Source: Propionivibrio sp. (lineage in GTDB: Bacteria; Pseudomonadota; Gammaproteobacteria; Burkholderiales; Rhodocyclaceae). From it: a stretch of 64,000 bases of DNA. The stretch's first letter is position 1, and each line of letters begins with the position of its first letter. Below, piece by piece: positions 37,156-45,598 of the stretch. The notes under the pieces were generated by a model. That model was not told where the DNA came from. It saw only the letters and a list, made by a program, of their open reading frames with translations, and made no database searches. The stretch covers positions 1 to 64,000 of the forward strand of contig NZ_JAEUOI010000176.1 of the NCBI RefSeq assembly GCF_016790145.1, in the 5' to 3' direction. Made by a program: the position numbers and the translations under genes.

Positions 37156-37575
37156 ATGACCACCCAGCCCGCCAGAATACTCGAAACCTTCCCCAATCCG
37201 GCACCGCAGCGCGACTTCCATATCCACATGGAGATTCCCGAGTTCACCTGCCTGTGCCCGAAAACCGGTCAGCCGGACTTCGCCACGCTGATTCTCGACT
37301 ACATCCCGGAAAAAACCTGTGTCGAGCTCAAGAGTCTCAAGCTTTACATCTGGTCCTTCCGCTCCGAGGGCTGCTTCCATGAAGCGGTGACCAACCGTAT
37401 CCTCGACGATCTGGTCAACGCCACCCGACCCCGCTTCATGCGCCTGACAGCCCGTTTTTACGTGCGCGGCGGTATTTTTACCAACGTCGTTGCCGAACAC
37501 TGCAAAAAGGGCTGGAAACCGTCCCCCCGGGTCGAACTGGCCGAATTTGCCACTCAATCCAATTGCCGAGGCTGA
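37156..37575 (+). CDS. queF: NADPH-dependent 7-cyano-7-deazaguanine reductase (preQ0 reductase)
   Basis: Reduces the nitrile of preQ0 to preQ1 for queuosine tRNA modification. From ATG 37156 the 139-residue protein is the short, unimodular QueF type. The catalytic Cys34 and Asp41 lie in [14 protein letters not shown], and the NADPH/substrate motif [15 protein letters not shown] (Glu) follows near 60. The frame opens 75 bases earlier without family-like sequence. No preQ1 riboswitch was recognised upstream. The next gene starts 4 bases after the stop. Confidence 0.95.
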   Translation: MTTQPARILETFPNPAPQRDFHIHMEIPEFTCLCPKTGQPDFATLILDYIPEKTCVELKSLKLYIWSFRSEGCFHEAVTNRILDDLVNATRPRFMRLTARFYVRGGIFTNVVAEHCKKGWKPSPRVELAEFATQSNCRG

Positions 37576-37579
37576 AACA

Positions 37580-38314
37580 ATGACTTCCGGGACACCACTG
37601 CAAGCCCAACTCGCAGACCACCAGCTTGACCGTCTGGAAACGCTGCTCGACGACCCTGAAATGCCGGACGCCTTGCGCCTCGACGAGATTCAGGGCTATC
37701 TTTGCGCCGCCCTCTCCGGCCCGCAGCCAATGCCTGAAGAAGACTGGCTGGCCGATACGCTGGGCAATGAAGAAGCGCTGGCCAGCGAAGCCGGTCGTGA
37801 AGCCGCCGGACTGCTGCGTGCCTTCGCCATTGCTCTGGAAGCCGAACTGGCCGCTGGCGAACCACCGGTCCTCCTGCTTTACCCCAGGGATGACGATGAA
37901 AATGGCCCGAGCGACTATGTCCCCTGGTGCCAGGCCTATCTGGCCGGTGTCGATGCCGCCGAAGACGACTGGTTCGAATTCCTCGGCGAAGTGGAGGGGG
38001 AAGTAGAAACTGAAGCGATTCGCGAAGAGATCGGCTTCCTCGACGAACGCCTCTTCCCCTTGATGGTGCTCACCGGCGAAGCCGAAGCCGCCGCCATCGA
38101 ACACGGCGAGGAATGGCCGCAAGGCGAAGAGCGCGCGCAGATCGAAAACGAATGCGAGGATGATCTGGCACAGGCCGTAACCGACATTTACCGATTCTGG
38201 TTAGCCAGGCGCGGCATTCAGACCCTGCGCCGGGAAGAACCCAAGATTGGCCGCAACGAGCCTTGCCCCTGCGGCAGCGGAAAGAAGTTCAAGCAGTGCT
38301 GCGGTGTGAATTAG
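37580..38314 (+). CDS. UPF0149/YecA family protein with C-terminal SEC-C zinc motif
   Basis: A 244-residue protein in two parts: an acidic all-helical UPF0149 (YecA/YgfB-like) domain (about 1-200; [30 protein letters not shown]) and a C-terminal SEC-C zinc-binding motif ([19 protein letters not shown]), as found on SecA and other nucleic-acid or ribosome-linked proteins. Function unknown; YgfB-family proteins in pseudomonads affect gene regulation. The ATG at 37580 is 4 bases after queF, so the two are likely co-transcribed. Confidence 0.85.
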   Translation: MTSGTPLQAQLADHQLDRLETLLDDPEMPDALRLDEIQGYLCAALSGPQPMPEEDWLADTLGNEEALASEAGREAAGLLRAFAIALEAELAAGEPPVLLLYPRDDDENGPSDYVPWCQAYLAGVDAAEDDWFEFLGEVEGEVETEAIREEIGFLDERLFPLMVLTGEAEAAAIEHGEEWPQGEERAQIENECEDDLAQAVTDIYRFWLARRGIQTLRREEPKIGRNEPCPCGSGKKFKQCCGVN

Positions 38315-38564
38315 CGATTGTTGCGTAAATGAACATGCCCCATTGATCAGCGCTTGTTTGATCAGATTGAAAGGATTATGTCCGATCGGGCATCCACGTA
38401 TCTTGCGATATTCTCGCGCAAGTCGCCGCATAGGCTCCCTGAAATGTAGCTTCGGGTGATCCCATTGATGACTCGAGATTTCCGTAACCACACAGGGCTC
38501 AGAACCTTGAACTGTTAACGCCTCAAAGCCGCTTGGCGGAGAGCTTGCGCCACGAATAGGGTGA
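38315..38564. other. Intergenic region between UPF0149 gene and cytochrome c
   Basis: No convincing gene. A minus-strand open frame (38201-38491) reading MVTEISSHQWDHPKLHFREP runs into the UPF0149 gene and has no recognised family; it could be a decayed fragment. Confidence 0.4.
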
Positions 38565-39305
38565 TCAAACTGGCTTGCAGAAATGCGGCTGGGTAGTCAA
38601 TTTCTGCATCCGGGTGGCCAACATCGCCTGATAGGCCGCGATGGCGACCAACTGGGCATTGTCGTACTTCGCGATGACCCTGACCATCTCCGGGTGGCTG
38701 TTCCTTCTCTTTCCATCGCGGATTTCAATCATCTGGCGCAGCAAGTACTTGTAATGCTGACCTGCGATCACGGGGTATAACTTCTCCTTGATGCCATCGC
38801 CGTTTGCCTGGTGGCATTGAACGCATTCCCTGTCGTACAACGCCTTGCCGTAAGCGATCAGTTGAGTTGATTCGGGGCCTTCATACTTCCCGGAATCACG
38901 CGGAACGCAGAGCGTTTCAATATACGCCGCGACGTTTGCCAGAGCCTGGGCATCGGGCAGTTTAATGGCAAACGGATACATTACAGGATTGGTACGCAAG
39001 CCGGAGCGAATGTCTGCCAACTGTTTGATAATCACGCTGGAGTGCTGACCGGCCAACTGCGGAATACTGCCATCGGGATTGCCGCCGCCACTTGCAAGGT
39101 GGCATGCCGCACAGTAAGCCTTGTAATCCTCCTGGCCTGCCTTGACATCACCTGCGAGCTTGAGGGCCATGGTCTTCTCGGCGCTCTGCGTGTTCCACTT
39201 GTAGTCCTTGCTCTCTATCCCGCCAGCCTTTTCGCCACTTGGTTCGGCCAGTGCGTAAACCACAGACAGCGACAGTGTGATGGCAACAGTCAGCACCTTG
39301 TACAT
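38565..39305 (-). CDS. Diheme class I cytochrome c (c4-like)
   Basis: A periplasmic electron carrier of 246 residues with a signal peptide (MYKVLTVAITLSLSVVYALA) and two heme sites, CAACH near residue 68 and CVQCH near 160, each followed by a Q-L-A-G-Q-H or I-A-G-Q-H segment and a later Met ligand candidate (PVMYPF; HPEMVRVI). It resembles cytochrome c4-type proteins that pass electrons to terminal oxidases. The ATG at 39305 has an AAGGAG site 6 bases upstream; an ATG 6 bases earlier abuts that site and is less likely. It appears to be a single gene. Confidence 0.88.
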   Translation of the reverse strand: MYKVLTVAITLSLSVVYALAEPSGEKAGGIESKDYKWNTQSAEKTMALKLAGDVKAGQEDYKAYCAACHLASGGGNPDGSIPQLAGQHSSVIIKQLADIRSGLRTNPVMYPFAIKLPDAQALANVAAYIETLCVPRDSGKYEGPESTQLIAYGKALYDRECVQCHQANGDGIKEKLYPVIAGQHYKYLLRQMIEIRDGKRRNSHPEMVRVIAKYDNAQLVAIAAYQAMLATRMQKLTTQPHFCKPV

Positions 39306-39590
39306 GCTCATCTCCTTTGAATTGTTGCAGGGGAACAGAGTTTACATTCAAGCTCATTTACTGTCTGTCATTTATTAACGCGAGTCAAGCAATAGCTTGT
39401 CCAAGGAATGCGAGCCAGAAAAATTAATTTTCAGGGCGCAATTCTACACAAAGTAATCGGTTGGCAAGCATCCAGATTTCGACACAATCATTGCCAGAAA
39501 TGATCTTTCCGCAGTTATCGGGCTTGAAGACATTGAATGCTGTTGTAGTAGCGTCTATAGTGGTTATAAGACGTTCACAAGGAGTACATC
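39306..39590. other. Intergenic region between divergent cytochrome c and Cys-rich microprotein
   Basis: Bears the promoters of both genes; the plus-strand promoter at 39533-39561 is listed separately. No FNR-type TTGAT-N4-ATCAA site was seen. Confidence 0.4.
39533..39561 (+). promoter_or_regulatory. Sigma-70 promoter of the Cys-rich microprotein gene
   Basis: TTGAAT (39533-39538) and TATAGT (39556-39561) are 17 bases apart, an ideal spacing. The expected start near 39568 leaves a short leader to the AAGGAG ribosome site and ATG at 39591. Confidence 0.55.
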
Positions 39591-39785
39591 ATGACCTTTC
39601 TTGATTCCCCAATTGGCCGCTGTGAGGCGGAACACACGATGGTGCTGACCGATCAGACACAGCGGGAGTGCGCACTGGAACATGGCTGTCCACCGGGGCG
39701 CAATTGCCCTCTGGATGGCTGTTTTGCCAGAATTTCAGGCCTGAGTGAAACGACGAAAGTTCCTGAAAGGGCAGCGAACAGATAG
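39591..39785 (+). CDS. Cysteine-rich small protein, function unknown
   Basis: A 64-residue protein with five Cys (11, 27, 33, 39, 44) and a His in the cluster CALEHGCPPGRNCPLDGCF. No signal peptide or membrane segment is present. The spacing C-x5-C-x5-C-x4-C suggests a metal- or cluster-binding knuckle, but I do not recognise a named family. It is probably a real gene: AAGGAG is 6 bases before the ATG, a sigma-70 promoter with 17-base spacing lies upstream and a hairpin follows. It is a single gene between a cytochrome c and phaC. Confidence 0.65.
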   Translation: MTFLDSPIGRCEAEHTMVLTDQTQRECALEHGCPPGRNCPLDGCFARISGLSETTKVPERAANR

Positions 39786-39806
39786 TGTGTTTTAAAATGA
39801 CTGGAT

Positions 39807-39825
39807 CAACCCCTTTCTGGGGTTG
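39807..39825 (+). terminator. Hairpin after the Cys-rich microprotein gene
   Basis: CAACCCC-TTTCT-GGGGTTG is a perfect 7-base stem with a 5-base loop, 21 bases past the stop. It lacks a clear U-run (GTTCC follows), so it may be a weak terminator or an mRNA-stabilising hairpin. Confidence 0.45.
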
Positions 39826-39847
39826 GTTCCGTGGCGTGCCATAATGC

Positions 39848-40057
39848 TCAATCCTCAATACCGGCCTTGGTCAGTTTGACAATTGGCCTTATCATGGTGC
39901 CCTTCGGAACGCGTTCAGCGGCTTCCCGAAAGTAGCGCCCGGTTTCTTCCGATTTCTGATGCACAGTGCAGGCGGCAAGTCGATTGATCAATTCATCGAT
40001 TCGACGCGGCTGACCGCCGAATACGGGTTGATCCGGGGGATCGTAGCAGCTTGTCAT
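39848..40057 (-). CDS. Hypothetical small protein, uncertain
   Basis: A 69-residue frame (MTSCYDPPDQPVFGG at the start) whose body, RRIDELINRLAACTVHQKSE followed by GRYFREAAERVPKG, looks protein-like and helical. No good ribosome site precedes the ATG, and the start lies just upstream of phaC on the opposite strand. The frame could continue to 40162, inside phaC, which is unlikely. No family recognised. Confidence 0.35.
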   Translation of the reverse strand: MTSCYDPPDQPVFGGQPRRIDELINRLAACTVHQKSEETGRYFREAAERVPKGTMIRPIVKLTKAGIED

Positions 40058-40072
40058 TGAGTGGAGAGCGTC

Positions 40073-41827
40073 ATGAGCAGAAGCGGTTCTGTGGGCAAGA
40101 AGTCTTCCGATATAGACCTGACGGGCGTTAGAACCTACGAGGGGTTGATGTCGACGCTGCAACAGCGCGTCGACCCCTTTGGCGTGACGACTTCAATAAT
40201 CAATGCGCAAGTGGCGTGGATGATGCATCCGCAAGAGTTGTCGCGCGAGATGAGCGCAATGTCCAGCGACGTGCTGGCCTTGCAGACGCACGTCATGCGC
40301 CGTGCCTTCGGGCTGCCGAGTGATGACGTTATCAAACCGCACGCTGACGATGCGCGTTTTTCCGATCCGGTGTGGAGCGAAACGCCGACCTGGGACATCA
40401 TCAAGGAGTCGTATCTGGCGTTCACTCGCCGGCTTGAGGACATGCTCTTCGAAACGCCAGGCCTGTCCCACAAGGAGCGCAGGCGCGCGGCTTTCTGGGT
40501 AAGAAAGTGGCTCAATGCCATGGCGCCGACCAATTTCTTTTTTACCAACCCAGTCGCCATGCGCAAGTGCGTCGAGACCAAAGGCGATAGCCTGAAGCAG
40601 GGCCTCAAGCACCTGCTGCGTGATGTCAAGGAAAAAAACATCCGCATGGTCGAAGCCGATGCCTTCACGGTGGGCAAGGATCTCGGCACAACGCCGGGAC
40701 GAGTGGTTTTCCGCAACCGCCTGGTCGAGTTGATCCACTACACACCGACCACCACCCAGGTGCACAAAACGCCGATCGTCATCATCATGCCGTGGATCAA
40801 CAAGTTCTACATCCTTGATTTGACTCCCAGCAAGAGCATGGTCAAATACCTCACCGACCAGGGCTACAGCGTATTCATCACCAGCTGGAAAAACCCGGGC
40901 GCCGATATGGCCGATGTCGGTTTTGATAATTATCTGCTTGAGGGTGTCGATCAGGTGGTCAATACCGTGTGCGAGTTATGCTCGGTGCCGCAGGTGCATC
41001 TGACAGGCTACTGCATCGGCGGTACGCTGGTGGCAACCTACATGGCGTGGGCCAATCGCCATTATGGCCAGAAAAAAACACCGGTAGCGCACTGGACCTT
41101 GTTCACCACGCTGACCGACTTTTCCAGGCCGGGTGACATCGAAGTGTTCATTGACGAGGGCGCAATCCGTGCGCTTGAAGAAAAGATGGCGGAAGTCGGC
41201 TATCTCGACGGTAACGACATGGCAGCGAGTTTCCGCCTGTTGCGCTCGAACAGCCTGGTCTGGCACTACTTCGAGAAAAGTTACCTGCTTGGCGAACCGC
41301 TGCCAGCTTTTAACGTGCTGTTCTGGAATATGGACACGACGCGCATGCCGGCGGCGATGCACTCCTTCTATCTGCGCGAGATGTACCTGCACAACAATCT
41401 GATGAAGCGCGATGCACTGACCATCGCCGGCGAGCCGATCGACCTCGACCGTATCACCCAGCCGCTCTATGCGGTGAGTGCCGAAGACGATCACATCGTC
41501 CCCTGGCAACAGTCCTACCGAATCCATAAATACGTCAACGTCAAGGCGCCGGTGCGTTTTGTTCTATCGACTTCCGGCCATATTCTTGGCATCGTCAATC
41601 CGGTTGTCAATCCGCCGAAGCGCAGTTTCTGGGTGGCCGAACCCGCGCGTAACGAGCATTTCGAACACTGGTTCGCGCGTGCAGAAAAGAAACCAGGATC
41701 GTGGTGGGAGGACTGGCTGGCCTGGCTTTCGCCGCAGTGCGGACCAATGGTGGCGCCGCTCGATCCCCAGGCGGCAAGCTATCCTGATCTTGGCCCGGCT
41801 CCAGGCACATACGTCTTCGAGAAATAG
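40073..41827 (+). CDS. phaC: Class I poly(3-hydroxyalkanoate) synthase
   Basis: Polymerises short-chain (R)-3-hydroxyacyl-CoA into PHA granules. The 584-residue length fits class I. The catalytic triad is present: Cys314 in LTGYCIGGTL, Asp473 in EDDHIVPW and His503 in TSGHILGIVNP, each close to the C. necator positions (319, 480, 508). PWINKFYILDLTP and the C-terminal PGSWWEDWLAWL are also typical. The ATG at 40073 has GGAG upstream; the GTG at 40061 is the less likely start. No phaA, phaB or phasin gene is adjacent. Confidence 0.95.
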   Translation: MSRSGSVGKKSSDIDLTGVRTYEGLMSTLQQRVDPFGVTTSIINAQVAWMMHPQELSREMSAMSSDVLALQTHVMRRAFGLPSDDVIKPHADDARFSDPVWSETPTWDIIKESYLAFTRRLEDMLFETPGLSHKERRRAAFWVRKWLNAMAPTNFFFTNPVAMRKCVETKGDSLKQGLKHLLRDVKEKNIRMVEADAFTVGKDLGTTPGRVVFRNRLVELIHYTPTTTQVHKTPIVIIMPWINKFYILDLTPSKSMVKYLTDQGYSVFITSWKNPGADMADVGFDNYLLEGVDQVVNTVCELCSVPQVHLTGYCIGGTLVATYMAWANRHYGQKKTPVAHWTLFTTLTDFSRPGDIEVFIDEGAIRALEEKMAEVGYLDGNDMAASFRLLRSNSLVWHYFEKSYLLGEPLPAFNVLFWNMDTTRMPAAMHSFYLREMYLHNNLMKRDALTIAGEPIDLDRITQPLYAVSAEDDHIVPWQQSYRIHKYVNVKAPVRFVLSTSGHILGIVNPVVNPPKRSFWVAEPARNEHFEHWFARAEKKPGSWWEDWLAWLSPQCGPMVAPLDPQAASYPDLGPAPGTYVFEK

Positions 41828-42068
41828 TTCATTCAGCAAACTCCATTACTGTTCGCGGCGATCTGCTCGGACTGCAATCAACGTCCTTTCCTGGCCTTTG
41901 CCTGCATTGCCATGGTACGGTTCCGGAACTCTGCAGAAAAGGGCCAGACGTCATGAGTTTCCGGCTTCAGCCGAAAATCATTACGGTTCCATAGCGCAAC
42001 AAGCGAGCTGATTTGCCGATCAAGCAGGCCTGACATGGGCAGTCCGGCTATCAGCAGAGAGAAATACC
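41828..42068. other. Intergenic region phaC-EamA gene
   Basis: Nothing recognisable: no plausible open frame, no terminator-like hairpin with a U-run, no repeat matching elsewhere in the window. Confidence 0.5.
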
Positions 42069-42503
42069 ATGGCTTCGTCTACTTCCTGGTTTTACTGGGC
42101 TCTTCTGTCGGCTGTTTTCGCAGCGCTCACGGCAATTTTTGCCAAGATCGGAATTCAAGGCGTCGATTCGGACCTGGCCACGCTGGTGCGAACCGCAATC
42201 GTCATGATCGTACTCTCGGCATTTGTCTTGCTGGCCGGAAAATGGAGCAATCCGTTTACGCTGTCTTCAAGGACATGGATTTTTCTCACCCTCTCTGGCC
42301 TGGCCACTGGCGCTTCGTGGGTATGCTACTTCCGTGCCCTGCAGATCGGCGACGCTTCAAAAGTCGCGCCCGTCGACAAGCTGAGCCTGGTTCTCGTTGC
42401 TGTCTTTGCGTTCACCTTCCTGGGCGAACGTCCATCGTTACGCGAATGGACCGGTATTGCCATGGTCGCTGCCGGCGTTCTTGTTCTCGCCTTCAAGCGC
42501 TGA
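42069..42503 (+). CDS. Half-size EamA/DMT family transporter
   Basis: A 144-residue membrane protein with one EamA domain (five hydrophobic segments, beginning WFYWALLSAVFAALTAIFAK and ending IAMVAAGVLVLAF). Most EamA transporters have two such domains; single-domain members are thought to work as dimers. The conserved LSLVLVAVFAFTFLGERPS near 105 is the typical signature. Substrate unknown. It stands alone between phaC and the FliD-like gene. Confidence 0.85.
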   Translation: MASSTSWFYWALLSAVFAALTAIFAKIGIQGVDSDLATLVRTAIVMIVLSAFVLLAGKWSNPFTLSSRTWIFLTLSGLATGASWVCYFRALQIGDASKVAPVDKLSLVLVAVFAFTFLGERPSLREWTGIAMVAAGVLVLAFKR

Positions 42504-42808
42504 GGCCAAGGTCTATTCCTGAAGTAACAAAAACGAACCGGGTGCGTGCACTTCACTGACTCTCAACTGACAGAAGCTGAGAATTGGGCTGAGTGGCCAT
42601 TTTTTCCCTGAGTAGCGGCAGTTTTTGCCGCTTGGCCGGCAAACGCGACTGCAGAAACCGGCCTTGACCCCCGGACCGGCTCCAAAAACCCCGCTTGACT
42701 GATCCAGCTTCCGTTTATGCAACTGGCCTGTATATTGCTTGTTATTGCCTGATTCTAAGCGAACGACGCCGGAATTTCCGGCAATACGATGAAAAGGCAG
42801 GAGTCGAC
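42504..42808. other. Intergenic region before the FliD-like gene
   Basis: About 300 bases without a gene. It contains the hairpin GCGGCA-GTTTT-TGCCGC (42615-42631) and a sigma-54-type site (42724-42738, listed separately). Confidence 0.5.
42724..42738 (+). promoter_or_regulatory. Sigma-54-type promoter
   Basis: TGGCCTGTATATTGC matches the TGGCACG-N4-TTGC consensus with exact spacing: GG at -24 and GC at -12. The start would be near 42750, about 58 bases before the ATG at 42809. Sigma-54 drives many flagellar genes, in keeping with the FliD-like product. The activator site is not identified. Confidence 0.55.
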
Positions 42809-43813
42809 ATGTCACCCTTGACCATTGCAAGCACTTTATTCAGTCTGGCTAAATCGATCGGGATTGGCAGCAGCAGCCAATCGAACAATACTGAGACGGT
42901 GCGCTCCGGTACACGGACAAGCGAAGATTTTTCTTCATCGCTGGAGCTGCGCATGGCCGCACTTCAGGCGCAGTCCGTCAATTCGCTGCTTGGCTCGGTG
43001 TTCAACGGGGGCCAGGCTTCTTCCAGCCTGGATTTCCTGACCGGCGCAAACAAAAAAGCATCCGGAGCGAGCGAACCGCTTTCGCTGCTCGGCTTCTCGA
43101 CCAGTGCGCGTGGACTCTCCCCGGGTGGGCGCAACTTGTCGCTGTTCAATCCGGAATCTGCCTACCGCATGATGAGCGTAATCAACAACAAGGATGTCAC
43201 CTATAAAGCCCAGTTTTCAGAACTGAGCGAAATGAAAACCAATGTTAACATCATGCAACAGGCCGGCCAGGCCTTGGGCAAGGTCAGCGAATCGATGGAC
43301 AACGAGGCGATCAAGAGCGAACTGCAGGCGTTTGCCGGGCAATATAATGAGTGGATCAAACGCTTTGACGGCACGGTGAAGAACGATGGTCTGCTGGCCG
43401 GAACGCAGGCCGCAGAAATCTCCCTCTACGAACTCGAGCAGAGCGTCGAAAACATCTTCAATGGAGCAAAAAATGGCTTTCATGGCCTGCGCGACCTTGG
43501 CTTGAGCATCGACCAGACGACCAACCTTGCCACTCTCGATACCAGCAAGCTGGATACCGCTCTGGCAAGCAACAAGGATGGTGCGGTCAGCACCATTCAC
43601 GAGTTCAGCGCCAATTTTGCCAAATCGGCCGGGTTACTCACTTCTGCCAACAATTTCATCCCCAACCGGCTGGCCAATCTGGACCGTGCGATCGATTACA
43701 TAACAGACAACAAGCCCGCACTCCAGGCCGAATTCGGGCTGGGCGACCCGGCCAGACCGTCCACACCAATCGCCAAGGCACTCGCCGCCTACAATCAGAT
43801 CTTCAGAATCTGA
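42809..43813 (+). CDS. FliD C-terminal-like protein (flagellar-cap related), orphan
   Basis: A 334-residue protein with serine-rich N-terminal part (MSPLTIASTLFSLAKSIGIG) and a C-terminal half resembling the FliD/HAP2 C-terminal domain: FAGQYNEWIKRFDGTVKNDG, then GLRDLGLSIDQTTNLATLD and TSKLDTALASNKDGAVST. It lacks a full FliD D0/D1 N terminus, and no flagellar genes are adjacent. An AGGAG site 5 bases before the ATG supports the start. It may be a cap paralogue, a secreted filament-associated protein, or something new; confidence in the exact role is low. Confidence 0.7.
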   Translation: MSPLTIASTLFSLAKSIGIGSSSQSNNTETVRSGTRTSEDFSSSLELRMAALQAQSVNSLLGSVFNGGQASSSLDFLTGANKKASGASEPLSLLGFSTSARGLSPGGRNLSLFNPESAYRMMSVINNKDVTYKAQFSELSEMKTNVNIMQQAGQALGKVSESMDNEAIKSELQAFAGQYNEWIKRFDGTVKNDGLLAGTQAAEISLYELEQSVENIFNGAKNGFHGLRDLGLSIDQTTNLATLDTSKLDTALASNKDGAVSTIHEFSANFAKSAGLLTSANNFIPNRLANLDRAIDYITDNKPALQAEFGLGDPARPSTPIAKALAAYNQIFRI

Positions 43814-44176
43814 TAGCCTCGTCCTGGAACACTGACACCAGGCCAGCCTTTGATCCGGCTGGCAAGTGCGACGACGCAACAACAGGAATCTGCGGAACAG
43901 CCCGCAATCACCGTAATGCAACAGAAATTATTATGTTGCAGCGCAGCAGTTTATCGTCCAATATATAACACAAGGGAGCGCCCTGATTATTCGGCATTCA
44001 TGAATACGGGGTATAGCGCAGGCATCGCCGGCACGGTGTGGCCTGCGCGTGTAGCCGTCTGTTGCTTATCGGGATTGCTACCGCAAGGTTTCCGACCGAG
44101 ATAACCCTCCGTACCCCATCGACTTCGATGGCGCAAGAGAACGAGTGGTTACAGTAGTCCTTTTCGGAGCTTGATC
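43814..44176. other. Long structured leader region of the hydratase-pta/ackA operon
   Basis: About 360 bases without a gene. Hairpins: GCCAGCC/GGCTGGC (43842-43863), near the FliD-like stop and so perhaps its terminator; TGCAACA/TGTTGCA (43917-43940); GCGCAGGC/GCCTGCGC (44016-44048); CCATCGA/TCGATGG (44116-44131). A possible -10 (TATATAAC, about 43964-43972) would leave a leader of some 200 bases. No known riboswitch class recognised. Confidence 0.5.
43842..43863 (+). terminator. Hairpin after the FliD-like gene
   Basis: GCCAGCC (43842-43848) and GGCTGGC (43857-43863) form a perfect 7-base stem 28 bases past the stop codon. No U-run follows. Confidence 0.4.
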
Positions 44177-45598
44177 ATGCGTATTGAAACTCAACAACAA
44201 TTTCTTGAAAGCCGGACTTTCGACGAGATCAACGTCGGCGACAGTTCGGTCCTGGTTCGCTCGCTGCGTGCCGAAGACATAAAACTCTTCGCCATCATGT
44301 CCGGCGACATGAATCCGGCGATCGGCGATCAGGAATTCGCCAACAGCGGCATGTTCAGGGAAGTCATCGCCCACGGCATGTGGAGCGCGTCGCTGATCAC
44401 CACCGTGCTGGGAACGCAGTTCCCCGGGCCGGGAACCATCCTGATCGATCAGGCGCTGCATTTTACGCGACCGGTGCGACTCGGCGACACGATTACCGTA
44501 ACGGTAACGGTCAAGCAGATGTTCGCCCACAATCAGCACATCATTTGCGACTGCTCGTGCATCAACCAGGACGGCATGCAGGTGGTGCTCGGCACCGCTG
44601 AAGTGCTGGCCCCGACCGAGAAGATGCGAACCAGACGCGTCGAATTGCCGGATATCACCATTTCGGACAAATACGCTCGACTGCAACACCTGGTCGCCCG
44701 GGCCAAGGGATTGGCACCCATCGACATGGCGGTGGTGCACCCTTGTGATCTCGAATCGCTCAAAGGCGCGTTGATGGCGGCTGAAGCCGAGCTGATCGAC
44801 CCGATCCTGATTGGGCCAGAGGCGAAGATTCGTGCCGTCGCCACCGACAACGGACTGGATCTTAAACAGCACCGCATCGTCAACGTCAAGCATAGCCACG
44901 ATTCAGCAGCAATGGCCGTCACCCTGATCCGCAACGGTGATGCCGAAGCGCTGATGAAAGGCAGCCTGCATACCGACGAGTTGATGGCCGAAGTGGTTTC
45001 GCGCGCGGCTGGCCTGCGCACCGCGCGTCGCATCAGCCACGTTTTTCTGATGGACGTGCCGACCTACCCACGCCCGATCCTGATCACCGACGCGGCAATC
45101 AACATTGCTCCGACGCTCGAGGACAAGGTCGACATCATCCAGAACGCCATCGACCTGGCGCACATCATCGGCATCCCGGAACCGAAGGTGGCCATCCTCT
45201 CGGCGGTCGAAACCGTGAATTCCAAGATCCAGTCCACGCTCGACGCCGCTGCGCTGTGCAAAATGGCCGATCGCGGCCAGATCAAGGGCGGCCTGCTCGA
45301 CGGCCCGCTGGCCTTTGACAACGCCGTGTCAATCGAGGCCGCCAAAACCAAGGGAATCAACTCGGTGGTCGCCGGCCGTGCCGAGATTCTCGTCGTTCCC
45401 GACCTCGAATCCGGCAACATGGTGGCCAAGCAACTGGAGTATCTGGCCAACGCACTGACCGCCGGCATCGTTCTCGGCGCCAGGGTGCCCATCGTACTGA
45501 CCAGCCGCGCCGACAGCGCCGAGACGCGCATCGCCTCCTGCGTTATCGCCACGCTGATTGCTCACGCCAACCGTAACAATCAAGCGAACCCGGAATGA
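44177..45598 (+). CDS. Fused MaoC-like enoyl-CoA hydratase / phosphate acetyltransferase
   Basis: A 473-residue fusion. The N-terminal hot-dog domain (about 1-150) is MaoC-like (GDMNP near 43, AHGMWSASLITTVLG near 65). The C-terminal part (about 165-473) is phosphate acetyl/butyryltransferase (VNVKHSHDSAAMAVTLIRNG near 236, LDGPLAFDNAVS near 374). The Pta part would interconvert acyl-CoA and acyl phosphate, passed to AckA, whose gene overlaps by ATGA. The hydratase His expected five residues after Asp44 is Ile49, so dehydratase activity is doubtful. The ATG at 44177 has GGAG upstream; the TTG at 44171 is less likely. Confidence 0.9.
   Translation: MRIETQQQFLESRTFDEINVGDSSVLVRSLRAEDIKLFAIMSGDMNPAIGDQEFANSGMFREVIAHGMWSASLITTVLGTQFPGPGTILIDQALHFTRPVRLGDTITVTVTVKQMFAHNQHIICDCSCINQDGMQVVLGTAEVLAPTEKMRTRRVELPDITISDKYARLQHLVARAKGLAPIDMAVVHPCDLESLKGALMAAEAELIDPILIGPEAKIRAVATDNGLDLKQHRIVNVKHSHDSAAMAVTLIRNGDAEALMKGSLHTDELMAEVVSRAAGLRTARRISHVFLMDVPTYPRPILITDAAINIAPTLEDKVDIIQNAIDLAHIIGIPEPKVAILSAVETVNSKIQSTLDAAALCKMADRGQIKGGLLDGPLAFDNAVSIEAAKTKGINSVVAGRAEILVVPDLESGNMVAKQLEYLANALTAGIVLGARVPIVLTSRADSAETRIASCVIATLIAHANRNNQANPE

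Noticed and set aside
38201..38491. A 96-codon minus-strand open frame overlapping the UPF0149 gene end
   Set aside because: It overlaps the conserved SEC-C coding region in antisense and has no ribosome site or recognised domain; a decayed fragment cannot be excluded.
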